Shown: positions 28,152-36,656, counted from the stretch's first letter. The stretch: DNA of 64,000 nucleotides from Thiothrix litoralis (GCF_017901135.1 NZ_CP072801.1:62001-126000), one strand, 5' to 3'. Notes: generated by a model from the sequence alone, not told the origin. Made by a program: numbers and translations.

Positions 28152-29150
28152 ATGTCAGAGACAAAAAAAAGCCCAACCAGCGGGCAAGCTGGCAGGGCTT
28201 CGGGGGCGTCAAGATTCACGACTGACCCCTCGAAGTATAGTACAAACACCATCATCGACGCATTCAGAAAAGCATTGATTGAACACATCGGAGTTGCGCC
28301 TGACCGGATCGAAGCCGACGGGAAAATTCACCGTTTCAGCACCAACGGCAAGAAAGACGATAAATCAGGCCGCTATGTTTTGCACATTGATAACGGTATC
28401 CCGGCGGGGTACTTCCAGTGCTACCGCCAAGACATTAAGCGGACGTGGCGGGCAGGCCGTGACCTTGTGCCAGACCTGACAGCCGAAGAGCGCCAAGCCA
28501 TGCGTGAACAGGCGGAACAGACAAAGGCAATCAAGCAACGCCAAGAAACCAAAAAGCAACAAGAGGCAGCTACCAGAGCCGTGAGTATCTGGCGTGCCTC
28601 TGGTTCAGCGCCATTTGATTACCCTTATCTGGAAAAGAAAAACATCAAACCAAACGGCGCAAGGATAGACGGGGCGTCGATCATAAACCCGATGTACGAC
28701 GTATCCGGGCGCTTGTGGAACTTGCAACGCATCTTCAGCGACGGATCCAAGCGTTTCCTTGCTGGTGGGCGCAAGCGTGGCTTGTTCACCGTGTTGGGTG
28801 GCGTGAAGCTGGCAACAGAGGCGCGGGCGCTGGTAGTGGAAGGGTGGGCGACGGGTTGCACCGTAGCCGCGATTGAACCGGGTACACCTGTCATCGTGGC
28901 GTTTGATGCGGGCAACCTTGCCCCTGTGGTCGGTGCAGTGCTGGGCAGGTTCCCCGGCCTGAAACTGGTAATCGTGGCGGATGATGACCGCAAAACCGAA
29001 AGGCTCAAGGGGAAAAACGTTGGCATTGAAAAGGCGCTGGCAGTAGCGGCGCAATACCCGGCGGTTTCTGTTGTCGTGCCTGACTTCCCCATTAATGCAC
29101 CGTTGGAGCTTTCCGACGTAAACGACCTTGTGTCGTGGCGCAACCAATAA
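28152..29150 (+). CDS. Toprim-domain DNA primase
   Basis: 332 aa. The C-terminal half holds a Toprim domain: EARALVVEGWATGCTVAA with the catalytic glutamate, VIVAFDAGNL, and the metal-binding DDD in LVIVADDDRKTER. The N-terminal third has a phage/plasmid primase-like region (YFQCYRQDIKRTWRAG) and a charged coiled coil (EQTKAIKQRQETKKQQEAA). Followed after 16 bases by an ATPase gene, the normal primase-helicase pairing for replication of integrated elements. The ATG at 28152 has only a weak ribosome site. Confidence 0.87.
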   Translation: MSETKKSPTSGQAGRASGASRFTTDPSKYSTNTIIDAFRKALIEHIGVAPDRIEADGKIHRFSTNGKKDDKSGRYVLHIDNGIPAGYFQCYRQDIKRTWRAGRDLVPDLTAEERQAMREQAEQTKAIKQRQETKKQQEAATRAVSIWRASGSAPFDYPYLEKKNIKPNGARIDGASIINPMYDVSGRLWNLQRIFSDGSKRFLAGGRKRGLFTVLGGVKLATEARALVVEGWATGCTVAAIEPGTPVIVAFDAGNLAPVVGAVLGRFPGLKLVIVADDDRKTERLKGKNVGIEKALAVAAQYPAVSVVVPDFPINAPLELSDVNDLVSWRNQ

Positions 29151-29166
29151 CAGGGAGGCGCTACCG

Positions 29167-30954
29167 ATGGGTATTGAGGACTACACCAAGCCACCACCAG
29201 ACACAGGCGCAAGCCCTACCAGCACCATTGAAACGGCGCTGGCACTGGCAGAACAGGGGGACTTTTCCGGCATCCTGACAAGCGCCTTTACTGAGGCCGT
29301 GCGCAAGGTTCGCGTGCAGGATAATGACTATTACGTGATGAAGATCAAGTCGCGCATCAAGAAGCTGAAAGCCGTACCTATCAGCCTGTCAGACCTTGAC
29401 AAGCTGACAGCACCACCCAAGCAACCCAAACAGCGTTACAGCGAACAGGCCGAAGACGGTAGCGACGGCGGGCAACCCCGCCAAGGCAAAGCCGACCTGT
29501 TCATTGAAATGGTGAGCCGTTGGGCGGATGAGTTGTTCAGCGATGAATCAGGCCGGGCGTATGCCAGTTTTATGTTAGAGCCAATTGACCCAGCAACCGG
29601 GGAACTGTTGCCAGCACATCGGGAAGTGTGGGCGCTCGAATCCAAACAGTTCAAGGGCAAAGCCAGTAAAGAATTCCGTAAACGTTTTGGAACAGTGGCA
29701 GGGGATACTGCCATAAAAGAAGCAACCGACATTATCAACGCAGAGGCCGACGAAGCACCCCGTCAAGTGGTGTACTTGCGCTATGCACCTATCCCCGACA
29801 AGGGCGGCGTGTATGTGGATTTGTGTAACGATCAGTGGGAAGTGGTGGAAGTGACCCCAAGCGGCTGGCGTGTGATACCGGGTCATGAATGCCAGGTGAA
29901 ATTCCGCAGGGTTCAGGGTTCCAAACCCTTGCCGACACCAGAGCGCGGCGGCGATATTGCCGACTTGTGGAAGCATGTAAACATTCAGGGGGAAGATTCG
30001 CGCCTGTTGGTGCTGGCGTGGTTGCTGGACGCTATGCGCGTGAATACCCATTACCCCGTGTTGGAACTGGTAGCGGGGCAGGGTTCCGCCAAGTCAACCA
30101 CACAAGAGCGTTTACGCGAACTGGTTGACCCTAATGCCGTCATGCTGAGGATAGAGCCGCGCAGTAATCAAGACTTGAGTGTATCCGCGATCAGCAACCA
30201 CGTTATCAGTCTGAACAACATGAGCCACCTTTCAACGTCAACACAGGACTTTATGTGTAGCATCAGCACGGGCGGCGGGGATGCGGCGCGTAAGCTGTAC
30301 ACCAACGACGATGAAGCGGCATGGGATACCAAGCGGCCTATTGTGATGAACGGCATCAACCAGCTTGTGACTCGCCCCGACCTTGCCGACCGCACCATTT
30401 GCATTGAATTGCAAAAGGTTGAATACAAGGATGACACCACCCTTAAGGCCGCATGGGAACAGGATTACCCGGCACTGGTGGGGGCGCTGTATTCGCTGCT
30501 TTCCGACACCTTGCGCGAATTGCCTGACGTGCAGCTTGCCAAGATTCCCCGGCTGGGGGACTTCGGAAAAATGGGCGTAGCGATGGTGCGGGCTATGGGG
30601 AAAGACGCTGATTTCCTCGCCGCATACGAACGCAACCGCGATGAAGTAGTAAGGCGCGGCGTGGATAGTTCCCCTGTAGCGCTGGCACTGGTAGCAAGAA
30701 TCCGTGCTAAGGGTACGTTTGAAGGTTCACTGACTGAGTTAATGGAAGCACTGGAAGATTTCAAGCCGCTGCACTACGACAAGGCTGTGTGGCCTAAATC
30801 GGCGTGTGGTTTGGGTGAGATGTTGCGACGGCTTGCCCCGGCGCTATTGGTGTACAGCATCGAAGTGGAAGCGTTAAAGCGTGCTGAAAATTCCATTCCC
30901 TACCGTATCCACAAGCTCGACAAACAGTCTGATACTGTTGTTACTGAACTATGA
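29167..30954 (+). CDS. Phage/plasmid-type ATPase, probable replicative helicase partner
   Basis: 595 aa. A Walker A variant GQGSAKST lies at 304-311, and a hydrophobic strand before ISLNNMSHL may hold the Walker B site. The N-terminal half is charged and linker-like, then a compact domain (about 200-290). This matches uncharacterised ATPases that sit beside Toprim primases in phages and integrative elements. Helicase activity is inferred from context. The start at 29167 follows GGGAGG; the stop overlaps the next start by ATGA. Confidence 0.78.
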   Translation: MGIEDYTKPPPDTGASPTSTIETALALAEQGDFSGILTSAFTEAVRKVRVQDNDYYVMKIKSRIKKLKAVPISLSDLDKLTAPPKQPKQRYSEQAEDGSDGGQPRQGKADLFIEMVSRWADELFSDESGRAYASFMLEPIDPATGELLPAHREVWALESKQFKGKASKEFRKRFGTVAGDTAIKEATDIINAEADEAPRQVVYLRYAPIPDKGGVYVDLCNDQWEVVEVTPSGWRVIPGHECQVKFRRVQGSKPLPTPERGGDIADLWKHVNIQGEDSRLLVLAWLLDAMRVNTHYPVLELVAGQGSAKSTTQERLRELVDPNAVMLRIEPRSNQDLSVSAISNHVISLNNMSHLSTSTQDFMCSISTGGGDAARKLYTNDDEAAWDTKRPIVMNGINQLVTRPDLADRTICIELQKVEYKDDTTLKAAWEQDYPALVGALYSLLSDTLRELPDVQLAKIPRLGDFGKMGVAMVRAMGKDADFLAAYERNRDEVVRRGVDSSPVALALVARIRAKGTFEGSLTELMEALEDFKPLHYDKAVWPKSACGLGEMLRRLAPALLVYSIEVEALKRAENSIPYRIHKLDKQSDTVVTEL

Positions 30955-31277
30955 CCTTAAGCGATTGTTTGCAAACCATGCAGGGTTTCGGCGTGACACT
31001 GCAACGGAACGGCGAAGGGCTGGCTATCCAGTCCAGCGCCTTCAAACCAACCGATCAGCAGAAAGCCATTCTCAAAGCCCACAAACCGCTATTGCTGGCA
31101 ATCCTACCCGATAGGGCAGGGCAACCCATTGGCGCGTTATTGGAAGCGTTGGAAGTCTATCAAGAGCGTGTCGCAATCCTCGCAGAATCCAACCTTGACC
31201 AGCTAACCACAGAACGCATCGCCTTAGATCAAGCGCAACGTGTGTTACTGCCCAACGGCAAAGCGCAACTCTGTTAG
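30951..31277 (+). CDS. Small protein with TubC-like docking fold
   Basis: 108 aa. Residues 1-52 follow the pattern of the TubC N-terminal docking domain: short helix, LQRNGEGLAIQSS beta hairpin, then KPTDQQKAILKAHKPLLLAIL. The C-terminal half is a predicted helix pair. Such domains mediate protein-protein contacts, so it may link primase and ATPase, but this is inference from a pattern. Last gene of the replication operon, before the iteron region. Confidence 0.6.
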   Translation: MTLSDCLQTMQGFGVTLQRNGEGLAIQSSAFKPTDQQKAILKAHKPLLLAILPDRAGQPIGALLEALEVYQERVAILAESNLDQLTTERIALDQAQRVLLPNGKAQLC

Positions 31278-31404
31278 TTTTTTTGTTTGCGCCTTCCCCA
31301 CACCCCAACCGCAAGGACGGGGACAACACCAGCAAGGGGATGTGTTCGTTGGGCGGTGCACTCTTTACTTATTCTTTTTTCTTGTTTCTTTAAGAAGCAC
31401 CTAA

Positions 31405-31425
31405 ACAACATACAGAACATACAGC
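31405..31425. repeat. Iterons, left part of the array
   Basis: ACAACATACAG (31405-31415) and AACATACAGC (31416-31425) match, in reverse orientation, the repeat array at 33300-33479 on the other side of the ISNCY-type element. They indicate that the IS landed inside one array. Confidence 0.7.
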
Positions 31426-31444
31426 ATTCGTTTTTTTCTATATA

Positions 31445-33277
31445 GTGTCTGACCGAAAAAGCCTTCCTGCCGCCACGAGTGCCCAATTTTAGTCCATGCA
31501 GCCGTTTTCCCCGCCACCTTCTGGCAAGCACGAGGGTAAAACGCTGGGTTTCAAGGCATGGCTGGCAGCGCAGGCTTGCCTTCGGTGCAGGGGCTGCCCT
31601 GCCTTCCCGGCATTTTCCCTCATCGGTCGGCGTTGTGGGGTGGTTCAGGCGGCTTGGCGCTGTCGTCGGCGTTCATCCTTCTGCAAGGCCTCCAACGCCC
31701 TGGCCTGTAAAATGGCCCCGACCTTTTGCAGGTTCCTGCCCACCACCGCCAGTGCCACATAGCGCTTGAAGCGTTCCAGCCCCCGGTCGGGGCAATAGTC
31801 CAGCCCATGGACTTCCAGTGCGTTGATGCCGGATTCCACCGCTGAGTGCTGGCGTCTGGCCTGGACAAACGCCGGGTCGGTTTCACGGGCAGTGTCCGCC
31901 TGGCTCCAGCGGCCCTTTTTCGGCAACACCACCCGGTCGAGCAGTTCGGCCAGTTCGCGCTGGTCTGGCCGGTGAGTGGAACCCCTTGTCAAAGCTGCAC
32001 GCGCTCAGGGAGGGGAACAGCGCTTTGGCTTGCTTAACCATGGTCACGGCAATCTCACTGTCGGGGCAGTGTTGCATCACTTGGTGGTGGAGGATGAAGC
32101 CGTCAGCCGATTCCATCACGCACACGTTCAGGCCCAGCTCCACCGGCACACCGGCTTTGCCCTTGCTGAGCCATTCGCTGTAATCCTCGAAGAGGGAGAA
32201 GATCTTGTCGCCGTGGGGGATGGTTTCCCCGTCCAGCACCCGCCGCCGCACCAGGTCAACCTGATGCCACCCGTACCCCAGCCAGCGCTGGAGGTCGTTG
32301 CCCGACCGGCTGTCCAGCAGGCTGAGGGGCAGGTCAGCCACCGTTTCCTCCACTTTCGACAACAGCGCGGCGCACAGGCCCAGGTAGGTGTGGTGGGCGT
32401 CACGGATGGCCTGTTGCCGGGTGGCCTGCTTGTCCGGGTCTTGGGAGCTGGAGTGCTTGAGCTTCTGCGCATGACGGCAGGCTTTCTTCACCTGGCGGAG
32501 ATTGTACTGCCATTGCCGCCAGCGGCTGTCGCCGTGCCCTTCACACCAATCGGCCACCGTGCGCACCGAACAACGCACCGCGTCGTACAACAGGTTGATG
32601 TCGGTCGGGTAGTGGATGTTGCTTTCCACCACGAAGGAGTCACAACGGGCGCTCAGCGGCGCGGCTTTTTTTTTAGCAGCTTGTGACCGGCCTCCACCAC
32701 CAACTGGTTGATGCGTTGCAGGCTGGCTTCGTCCACCAGAGCGGCGTTGTCCTTGACCGTTTGCAGCTTGTACTCATCGTCATCATCCCAGAAACCATGC
32801 CCCAGCATCTGACGGATGCTGCGGTGCTGGTTCGCCATCTCCAGCAGCCGGTCATAGTCCCAGTTCAGGTTCACCCGCAATGTCGCCAGCACCAGCGCAT
32901 TCCACAGATCCATGCCGGGGCGTCCACGGCTGGCGTCCACCTCCGCCGGAACCCGCTTTTCCAGCACCGCAAACACCGCCTCACGCAGTTCGTCTGTCAC
33001 ATAAATGTATTGCAGCCCTTGCAACACCTGCGGGATGTCGTCCCGCGAACGTGGGTTGAAGGTCAGCCTGCCGATGTCAGCGTGACCCAGGCGAAGTTGG
33101 CGGGCGATCACTTCACGCATCGTGTGTCTCCTGCGAAGTTTGGCGGATGGATGCCCTATTTTGCCCTATTTTGGGCGCTTTTGCAGCTTTCTGGCCTGCT
33201 TCCGGGAAATCTTAGGGCAAGGAAAACGGGCGTAGCATCTTGATCGGAAAAGGGTTTTAGGGTTTCCGGTCAGACAC
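31445..33277 (-). mobile_element. ISNCY-type insertion sequence (degenerate)
   Basis: 1833 bases between inverted ends GTGTCTGACCG and CGGTCAGACAC, each joined to TATATA(G), which looks like an A/T-rich target duplication (31438-31444 and 33278-33284). It contains one transposase gene on the minus strand, broken by two frame changes. It separates the iterons at 31405-31425 from those at 33300-33479. Confidence 0.8.
31645..33120 (-). pseudogene. ISNCY family transposase, frameshifted
   Basis: Three consecutive frames rebuild one transposase. 32653-33120 gives the N-terminus (MREVIARQLRLGHADIG, then DDIPQVLQGLQYIYVTDELR and GRPGMDLWNALVLATLR). 31883-32650 gives the middle (CDSFVVESNIHYPTDINLL, VMQHCPDSEIAV). 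31645-31992 gives the end (RELAELLDRVVLPKKGRW, SAVESGINALE). The first frame change is at a run of nine A (minus strand, near 32665-32675), the second near 31965-31975. The second looks like a simple indel, so the gene is probably dead. Confidence 0.82.
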
Positions 33278-33299
33278 TATATAGATTATTGGTTTACGG

Positions 33300-33479
33300 C
33301 TGTATGTTGTCCTGTATGTTGTCAGGGTAACGTACAGCACATACAGGACAACATACAGCGAAGGCGGGTAAGCGCTGTACGTTGCTGTATGTTGGCTGTA
33401 TGTCTTGCCAGACAACATACAGCCATATTTTCTATAGGAATCATTGTGTTATAGGTAGGCTGTATGTTCTGTACGTTGG
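33300..33479. repeat. Iteron array, probable replication origin of the element
   Basis: About ten copies of CTGTATGTTGT or close variants (CTGTACGTTG) in both orientations: for example 33300-33310, 33312-33322, 33348-33358 (reverse), 33375-33384, 33385-33394, 33412-33422 (reverse), 33460-33468 and 33469-33479. With the two at 31405-31425 this is an initiator-binding array next to primase/ATPase genes. Orientation changes and uneven spacing exclude a CRISPR. From 33480 to 34051 no gene is visible. Confidence 0.72.
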
Positions 33480-33577
33480 TTAGGTGCAAAGTTTTCCTGT
33501 GAAGAAAAAAATATTAAAAGGCCGTGGACTGTGGTGGGGTCAGGAAGGCAACGCGGGGCAACGGTTCCGGGTAAGGT

Positions 33578-33730
33578 AAAAGGTACTCCCAGTGGTGGGA
33601 ATGATGCGGGTCTGTGACTCGCAGGTTGTTTCTATGTTGAGTCGACCATGAGGGGGTTGACTTGACAGGGCAACCCGTAAGAAAAAAGGTACTCCCGAAC
33701 CTATGGCGGTACGGGTCTGTGACTCGCAGG
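33578..33730. repeat. Pair of ~106-base direct repeats in a non-coding stretch
   Basis: AAAAGGTACTCCC occurs at 33578-33590 and 33684-33696, and GGGTCTGTGACTCGCAGG at 33608-33625 and 33713-33730, with diverged sequence between. The unit repeats at ~106 bases. Lying between iterons and yefM, it may be part of the origin or a regulatory region. A REP-like C/G-rich stretch follows near 33850-33895. Confidence 0.6.
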
Positions 33731-34051
33731 CTTTCGTTAGTGAGTGGGCAAAAAAAACGGCGTTTCGTGTCGCTTTGGGGTGAGTTGTCAGTTTGTTGTA
33801 CAAGCCCCGTTTGCCGTGCAATTGTCGACAGTATTTCACCCCGGCGGTGAATCCCCTCCCTTGCTGGCGTGGGCTTGCCACCGGGGGAAGGGGGGAAGTG
33901 CTATTTGTGGCGTTTTCGCGGCTTTTGGTAGGGTTTGGGGTGCTTTACGCTGGAAAAAGGGCAATTTGTCAGGGAATCAACACGCTGCTGACACCACCGC
34001 GCAACGCTGGTATCTTGTCACTCACCTGTACAACAACAAAGGAACGAAACC

Positions 34052-34261
34052 ATGCAAGTAACCTACAGTGAAGCCCGCAATAACTTAGCAACCTTGTTAG
34101 ACAAGGCAGTGAATGAGCATCAACCAATTACCATCACCCGCAAAAATGGCAAAAGCGCGGTACTGGTAGACCTTGACGATTACAACGCCTTGGCTTCTTA
34201 TGACCCGAATTGGATTGAGAAAGAACTTGATAAAATCGCAATGGAAGAAGGGCGACGCTAA
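34052..34261 (+). CDS. YefM/Phd-type antitoxin (orphan)
   Basis: 69 aa. The N-terminal fold matches Phd/YefM: MQVTYSEARNNLATLLDKAV, then PITITRKNGKSAVLVDLDDY. Antitoxins of this kind bind their own promoter and a RelE/YoeB- or Doc-type toxin. No toxin gene follows: the next 147 bases are non-coding and then comes a ProQ-type gene. It could be a relic, control an unlinked toxin, or act as a regulator only. Confidence 0.85.
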   Translation: MQVTYSEARNNLATLLDKAVNEHQPITITRKNGKSAVLVDLDDYNALASYDPNWIEKELDKIAMEEGRR

Positions 34262-34338
34262 CGGCTTTCATCCGCAATCATCCGCGATTCATCCGCAATC
34301 AGCCGATCACTGGTACACTTGCCCCCATACAACACCTT

Positions 34339-34368
34339 GACCATATTGTTGACGCTAACAATATGGTC
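34339..34368 (+). promoter_or_regulatory. Strong hairpin in the leader of the ProQ-type gene
   Basis: GACCATATTGTT (34339-34350) and AACAATATGGTC (34357-34368) form perfect 12-base arms with a 6-base loop, extended by CCCCC/GGGGG blocks at 34322-34326 and 34368-34373. It ends about 40 bases before the ATG at 34409. Possibly an operator or an RNA stem bound by the ProQ/FinO-type product, which recognises such stems. Confidence 0.6.
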
Positions 34369-34408
34369 GGGGGAAACCTTGCCACCTTCCAGCGAGTAGC
34401 AGCACATC

Positions 34409-34966
34409 ATGGAAAAAACCACCGACAAGCCACGCCAAACCCTCAGCATTACGCGCAAACCCGCCAACATTGCCACCACTACCACCGACACCAACGCGGG
34501 TACTGTGAAGCGTACAGGCAAGCGCATCATTACCCGCGATCAACTGCCAGTAGCACGGGTATCTATCGGCAAGCCCACTTACAACAAGCCGGGGGCAAAG
34601 CCGAAACCAAAGGCCACCCGCAGGCCACGACAGCCACCACGACCACCCAAGACACCACCCAGCGAATTACGGGCGCGTGAGCTATCCGATAGCCTGAATA
34701 ACTTCACGGTCTGGCGTGACCGTCTGCCCCTTGCCATTGGCATTGAAAAGCAGCTATTCCGCCATATTGCTGACCTGCACCTGAGCGCAAGCAAGCGCGT
34801 GGTGAATAAGTTATTGCACTGGCACACCAACCACCGGGCGTACTTGCTGGCAGTAGGGCGGGGTGGGCCACGTTTCAACCTTGATGGCACTGAGGCCGGG
34901 GCGATCCTGCCAGCCGAACGGGAACACGCAGGCCGTATACTGGCAGCAATACCGCAAACGGCCTAG
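34409..34966 (+). CDS. ProQ/FinO-family RNA-binding protein
   Basis: 185 aa. Residues 1-90 are basic, Pro/Lys/Thr-rich and probably disordered. Residues 95-180 match the ProQ/FinO domain: RDRLPLAIGIEKQLFRHI, RVVNKLLHWHTNHRAYLLAV and GPRFNLDGTEAG. These proteins are RNA chaperones that bind structured RNAs; plasmid members control conjugation or copy number through antisense RNA. Here it may act on the candidate RNA at 35560-35671, which is inference. A strong hairpin lies in its leader. Confidence 0.88.
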   Translation: MEKTTDKPRQTLSITRKPANIATTTTDTNAGTVKRTGKRIITRDQLPVARVSIGKPTYNKPGAKPKPKATRRPRQPPRPPKTPPSELRARELSDSLNNFTVWRDRLPLAIGIEKQLFRHIADLHLSASKRVVNKLLHWHTNHRAYLLAVGRGGPRFNLDGTEAGAILPAEREHAGRILAAIPQTA

Positions 34967-35002
34967 AATCAAGCGACGAACCAACCAACGGAGGGCGCAC
35001 CA

Positions 35003-35440
35003 ATGGGCGCGGCAACCAAGTACGATACAGACTTTTATGGATGGGCAATGGAACAAGCCGACTTGCTGAAACATGGGCAGGTGGGCGCGTTAGACCTTGA
35101 GAATCTGATAGAGGAAATCGAAAGCATGGGCAAAAGTCAGGCCAACCAGTTACACAACCGGCTTGAACTGCTGCTGATGCACTTGCTTAAGTGGCAATAC
35201 CAGCCGAACTTTCAGGGGTCAAGCTGGCAGCGAACCATCAATGAACAGCGGCGGCGGATTGCCAAGCACATCAGCAAAAACCCAAGCCTGAAAGCCAAGC
35301 TGGACGAAACCTATCTGGATGCTTACGACGATGCGCGGAACAGTGCGGTGCTGGAAACCGGGCTGAATCTGGCAACCTTCCCGGAGGAATGCCCGTGGAC
35401 GTTTGAACAAGCCATGAATGCAGAATTCTGGCCTGAATAA
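35003..35440 (+). CDS. DUF29-family protein
   Basis: 145 aa, all-helical. The pattern YDTDFYGWAMEQADLLKHGQ, LDLENLIEEIESMGKSQ, LLMHLLKWQYQP and SWQRTINEQRR is diagnostic of DUF29, a family of unknown function common in cyanobacteria and gammaproteobacteria, often on mobile DNA. Start after GGAGGG. A hairpin (35456-35497) lies just after the stop. Confidence 0.92.
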   Translation: MGAATKYDTDFYGWAMEQADLLKHGQVGALDLENLIEEIESMGKSQANQLHNRLELLLMHLLKWQYQPNFQGSSWQRTINEQRRRIAKHISKNPSLKAKLDETYLDAYDDARNSAVLETGLNLATFPEECPWTFEQAMNAEFWPE

Positions 35441-35455
35441 CTGCACCATCCAGAA

Positions 35456-35497
35456 AACGCTACTTTCATCGCGCAATGTCACGCACAAAGTAGCGTT
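35456..35497. terminator. Hairpin downstream of the DUF29 gene
   Basis: AACGCTACTTT (35456-35466) and AAAGTAGCGTT (35487-35497) form an 11-base stem with a 20-base loop. No clean T-run follows, so it may be a weak or bidirectional terminator. Confidence 0.45.
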
Positions 35498-35559
35498 ATT
35501 CAATACTCTATAAAAAAACACCGCACTTTATCGGCAAGTCGCTTGCATCCGTCGCCATT

Positions 35560-35671
35560 CCGGGTTTAGGATTTATCAGCAGTCCGGGCAACCGGGCAGC
35601 AAACAGCAAAATTACGGGACTCTATCCCACAAACGGCGGCAACACCGCCCACACGCAAGGCGGTTTTTTTT
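35560..35671 (+). ncRNA. Candidate antisense leader RNA (C4-like)
   Basis: This non-coding stretch ends in a clear intrinsic terminator (35644-35671) and holds repeated CCGGG/CCCGG elements plus a GGGACTCTATCCC hairpin (35616-35628). CTCTATC at 35620-35626 is complementary to GATAGAG at 35764-35770, and CGGG at 35615-35618 to CCCG at 35774-35777, both shortly before the gene at 35819. A short terminated RNA that can pair with the downstream leader recalls phage C4 antisense RNAs. The assignment is by pattern only. Confidence 0.42.
35644..35671 (+). terminator. Intrinsic terminator upstream of the Rep operon
   Basis: ACCGCC (35644-35649) and GGCGGT (35659-35664) form a stem around a 9-base loop, followed by an eight-base T-run. 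It lies about 150 bases before the first gene of the overlapping chain, so it ends a short leader transcript or acts in attenuation. Confidence 0.85.
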
Positions 35672-35818
35672 CGCCTGTACGATGCGCAAACGCGGTTAAT
35701 GCCGGGTGTGCGTGGATTACAAAAGGAAGCAATTCCGAATAAGCGCGTCGTGCCCGTTTGGACGATAGAGACACCCGGCAACTTTTGCCAACCTCTAAAA
35801 TCAAACGAGTACGAAACG

Positions 35819-36184
35819 ATGAACGCAACCAACAGCATGGGCGTATCTGCCCAAAATCCCTTACAGGCACTTGCACGCCTGTTGCCTACTGGCACAGCCT
35901 CTTACGCACCCCTTGCCACTTCCCGGCGCAACCGCCTGAATAATCGCCTGCAATTGACCGTTACCGAAACGGGCTTGACCGCCTATTTGAACGGCGCACC
36001 GGTGGCGTGGATTGTTCCCGGCTTCCATGACGGGCAGGCCAACAATGAACCGCTACGCTGTGACTTTGTGGATGTGGCGTATTTCCGCCAACACCGTGAC
36101 GGCATCAACATGGAAACGGCGGATTTCCTCACCCTCGAAGACGCGATCAGCTACATCAGCAGCGTGTTTGGGGGTGCAGCATGA
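35819..36184 (+). CDS. Hypothetical protein, first gene of the overlapping chain
   Basis: 121 aa, no family recognised. The centre (LQLTVTETGLTAYLNGAPVAWIVPGFHDG) reads as a small beta-rich domain, and the end LTLEDAISYISSVFGGAA as a helix. The ATG at 35819 is used because the frame upstream overlaps the leader RNA region; the ribosome site is weak. It starts a run of genes linked by ATGA overlaps up to 40001. Confidence 0.65.
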   Translation: MNATNSMGVSAQNPLQALARLLPTGTASYAPLATSRRNRLNNRLQLTVTETGLTAYLNGAPVAWIVPGFHDGQANNEPLRCDFVDVAYFRQHRDGINMETADFLTLEDAISYISSVFGGAA

Positions 36185-36435
36185 AAACGCTAAACATCAA
36201 GGTTCACGCCTGCATAATGCTTCCCACACTGGCACACCCGCAAGCCTTGCCGGGATTGGTGGGTGAGGTGTCTACCTATCGCATCATTAACGTGCCTAGC
36301 GACGTGACAGCCGAGCAGGTGTTGCACCTGTTTGACCACACCATCGTTACCTTCCCTGACGAATTACCAACCCCGTACACCGTGGATTATTCACAGTTGG
36401 GCATGGGCAAGCTGGTAAAAGGCGGTGCAGCATGA
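36181..36435 (+). CDS. Small hypothetical protein (paralogue 1)
   Basis: 84 aa. Residues 30-84 (STYRIINVPSDVTAEQVLHL, then PTPYTVDYSQLGMGKLVKGG) closely match the product at 36877-37143, so the gene has been duplicated around an AlpA-type gene and another small gene. Soluble, no known domain. ATGA overlaps on both sides. Confidence 0.7.
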   Translation: MKTLNIKVHACIMLPTLAHPQALPGLVGEVSTYRIINVPSDVTAEQVLHLFDHTIVTFPDELPTPYTVDYSQLGMGKLVKGGAA

Positions 36436-36656
36436 GCACCAACCCTAACACTACCCAACCCCTGCCAATCGAAGAACGCTTTATCCGCCTGCCCGAAGTC
36501 ATGAAGACCGTAGGCATGGGCCGTACTGCCGTCTATGACCGCATCAAAAAAGGAACCTTCCCCAAGCAATACAAGATCAGCGCCCGCGTTTCCGCGTGGA
36601 AGCTAACCGAAGTCAAAGCATGGATGGATTCAATCCAGCAAGGCGGTGCAGCATGA
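36432..36656 (+). CDS. AlpA-family transcriptional regulator
   Basis: 74 aa with the helix-turn-helix LPEVMKTVGMGRTAVYDRIK, FPKQYKISARVSAW and EVKAWMDSI ends. It is clearly different from the AlpA-type protein at 27371, which supports the view that two elements are joined here. Within the overlapping chain leading to Rep, it may regulate this operon. Confidence 0.88.
   Translation: MSTNPNTTQPLPIEERFIRLPEVMKTVGMGRTAVYDRIKKGTFPKQYKISARVSAWKLTEVKAWMDSIQQGGAA

Noticed and set aside
31473-31769. Plus-strand open frames over the ISNCY transposase
   Set aside because: They are antisense to a recognisable transposase and have no family features.
33300-33479. Possible CRISPR array
   Set aside because: Repeats are only ~11 bases, occur in both orientations and have no spacer-sized regular gaps; they fit iterons.
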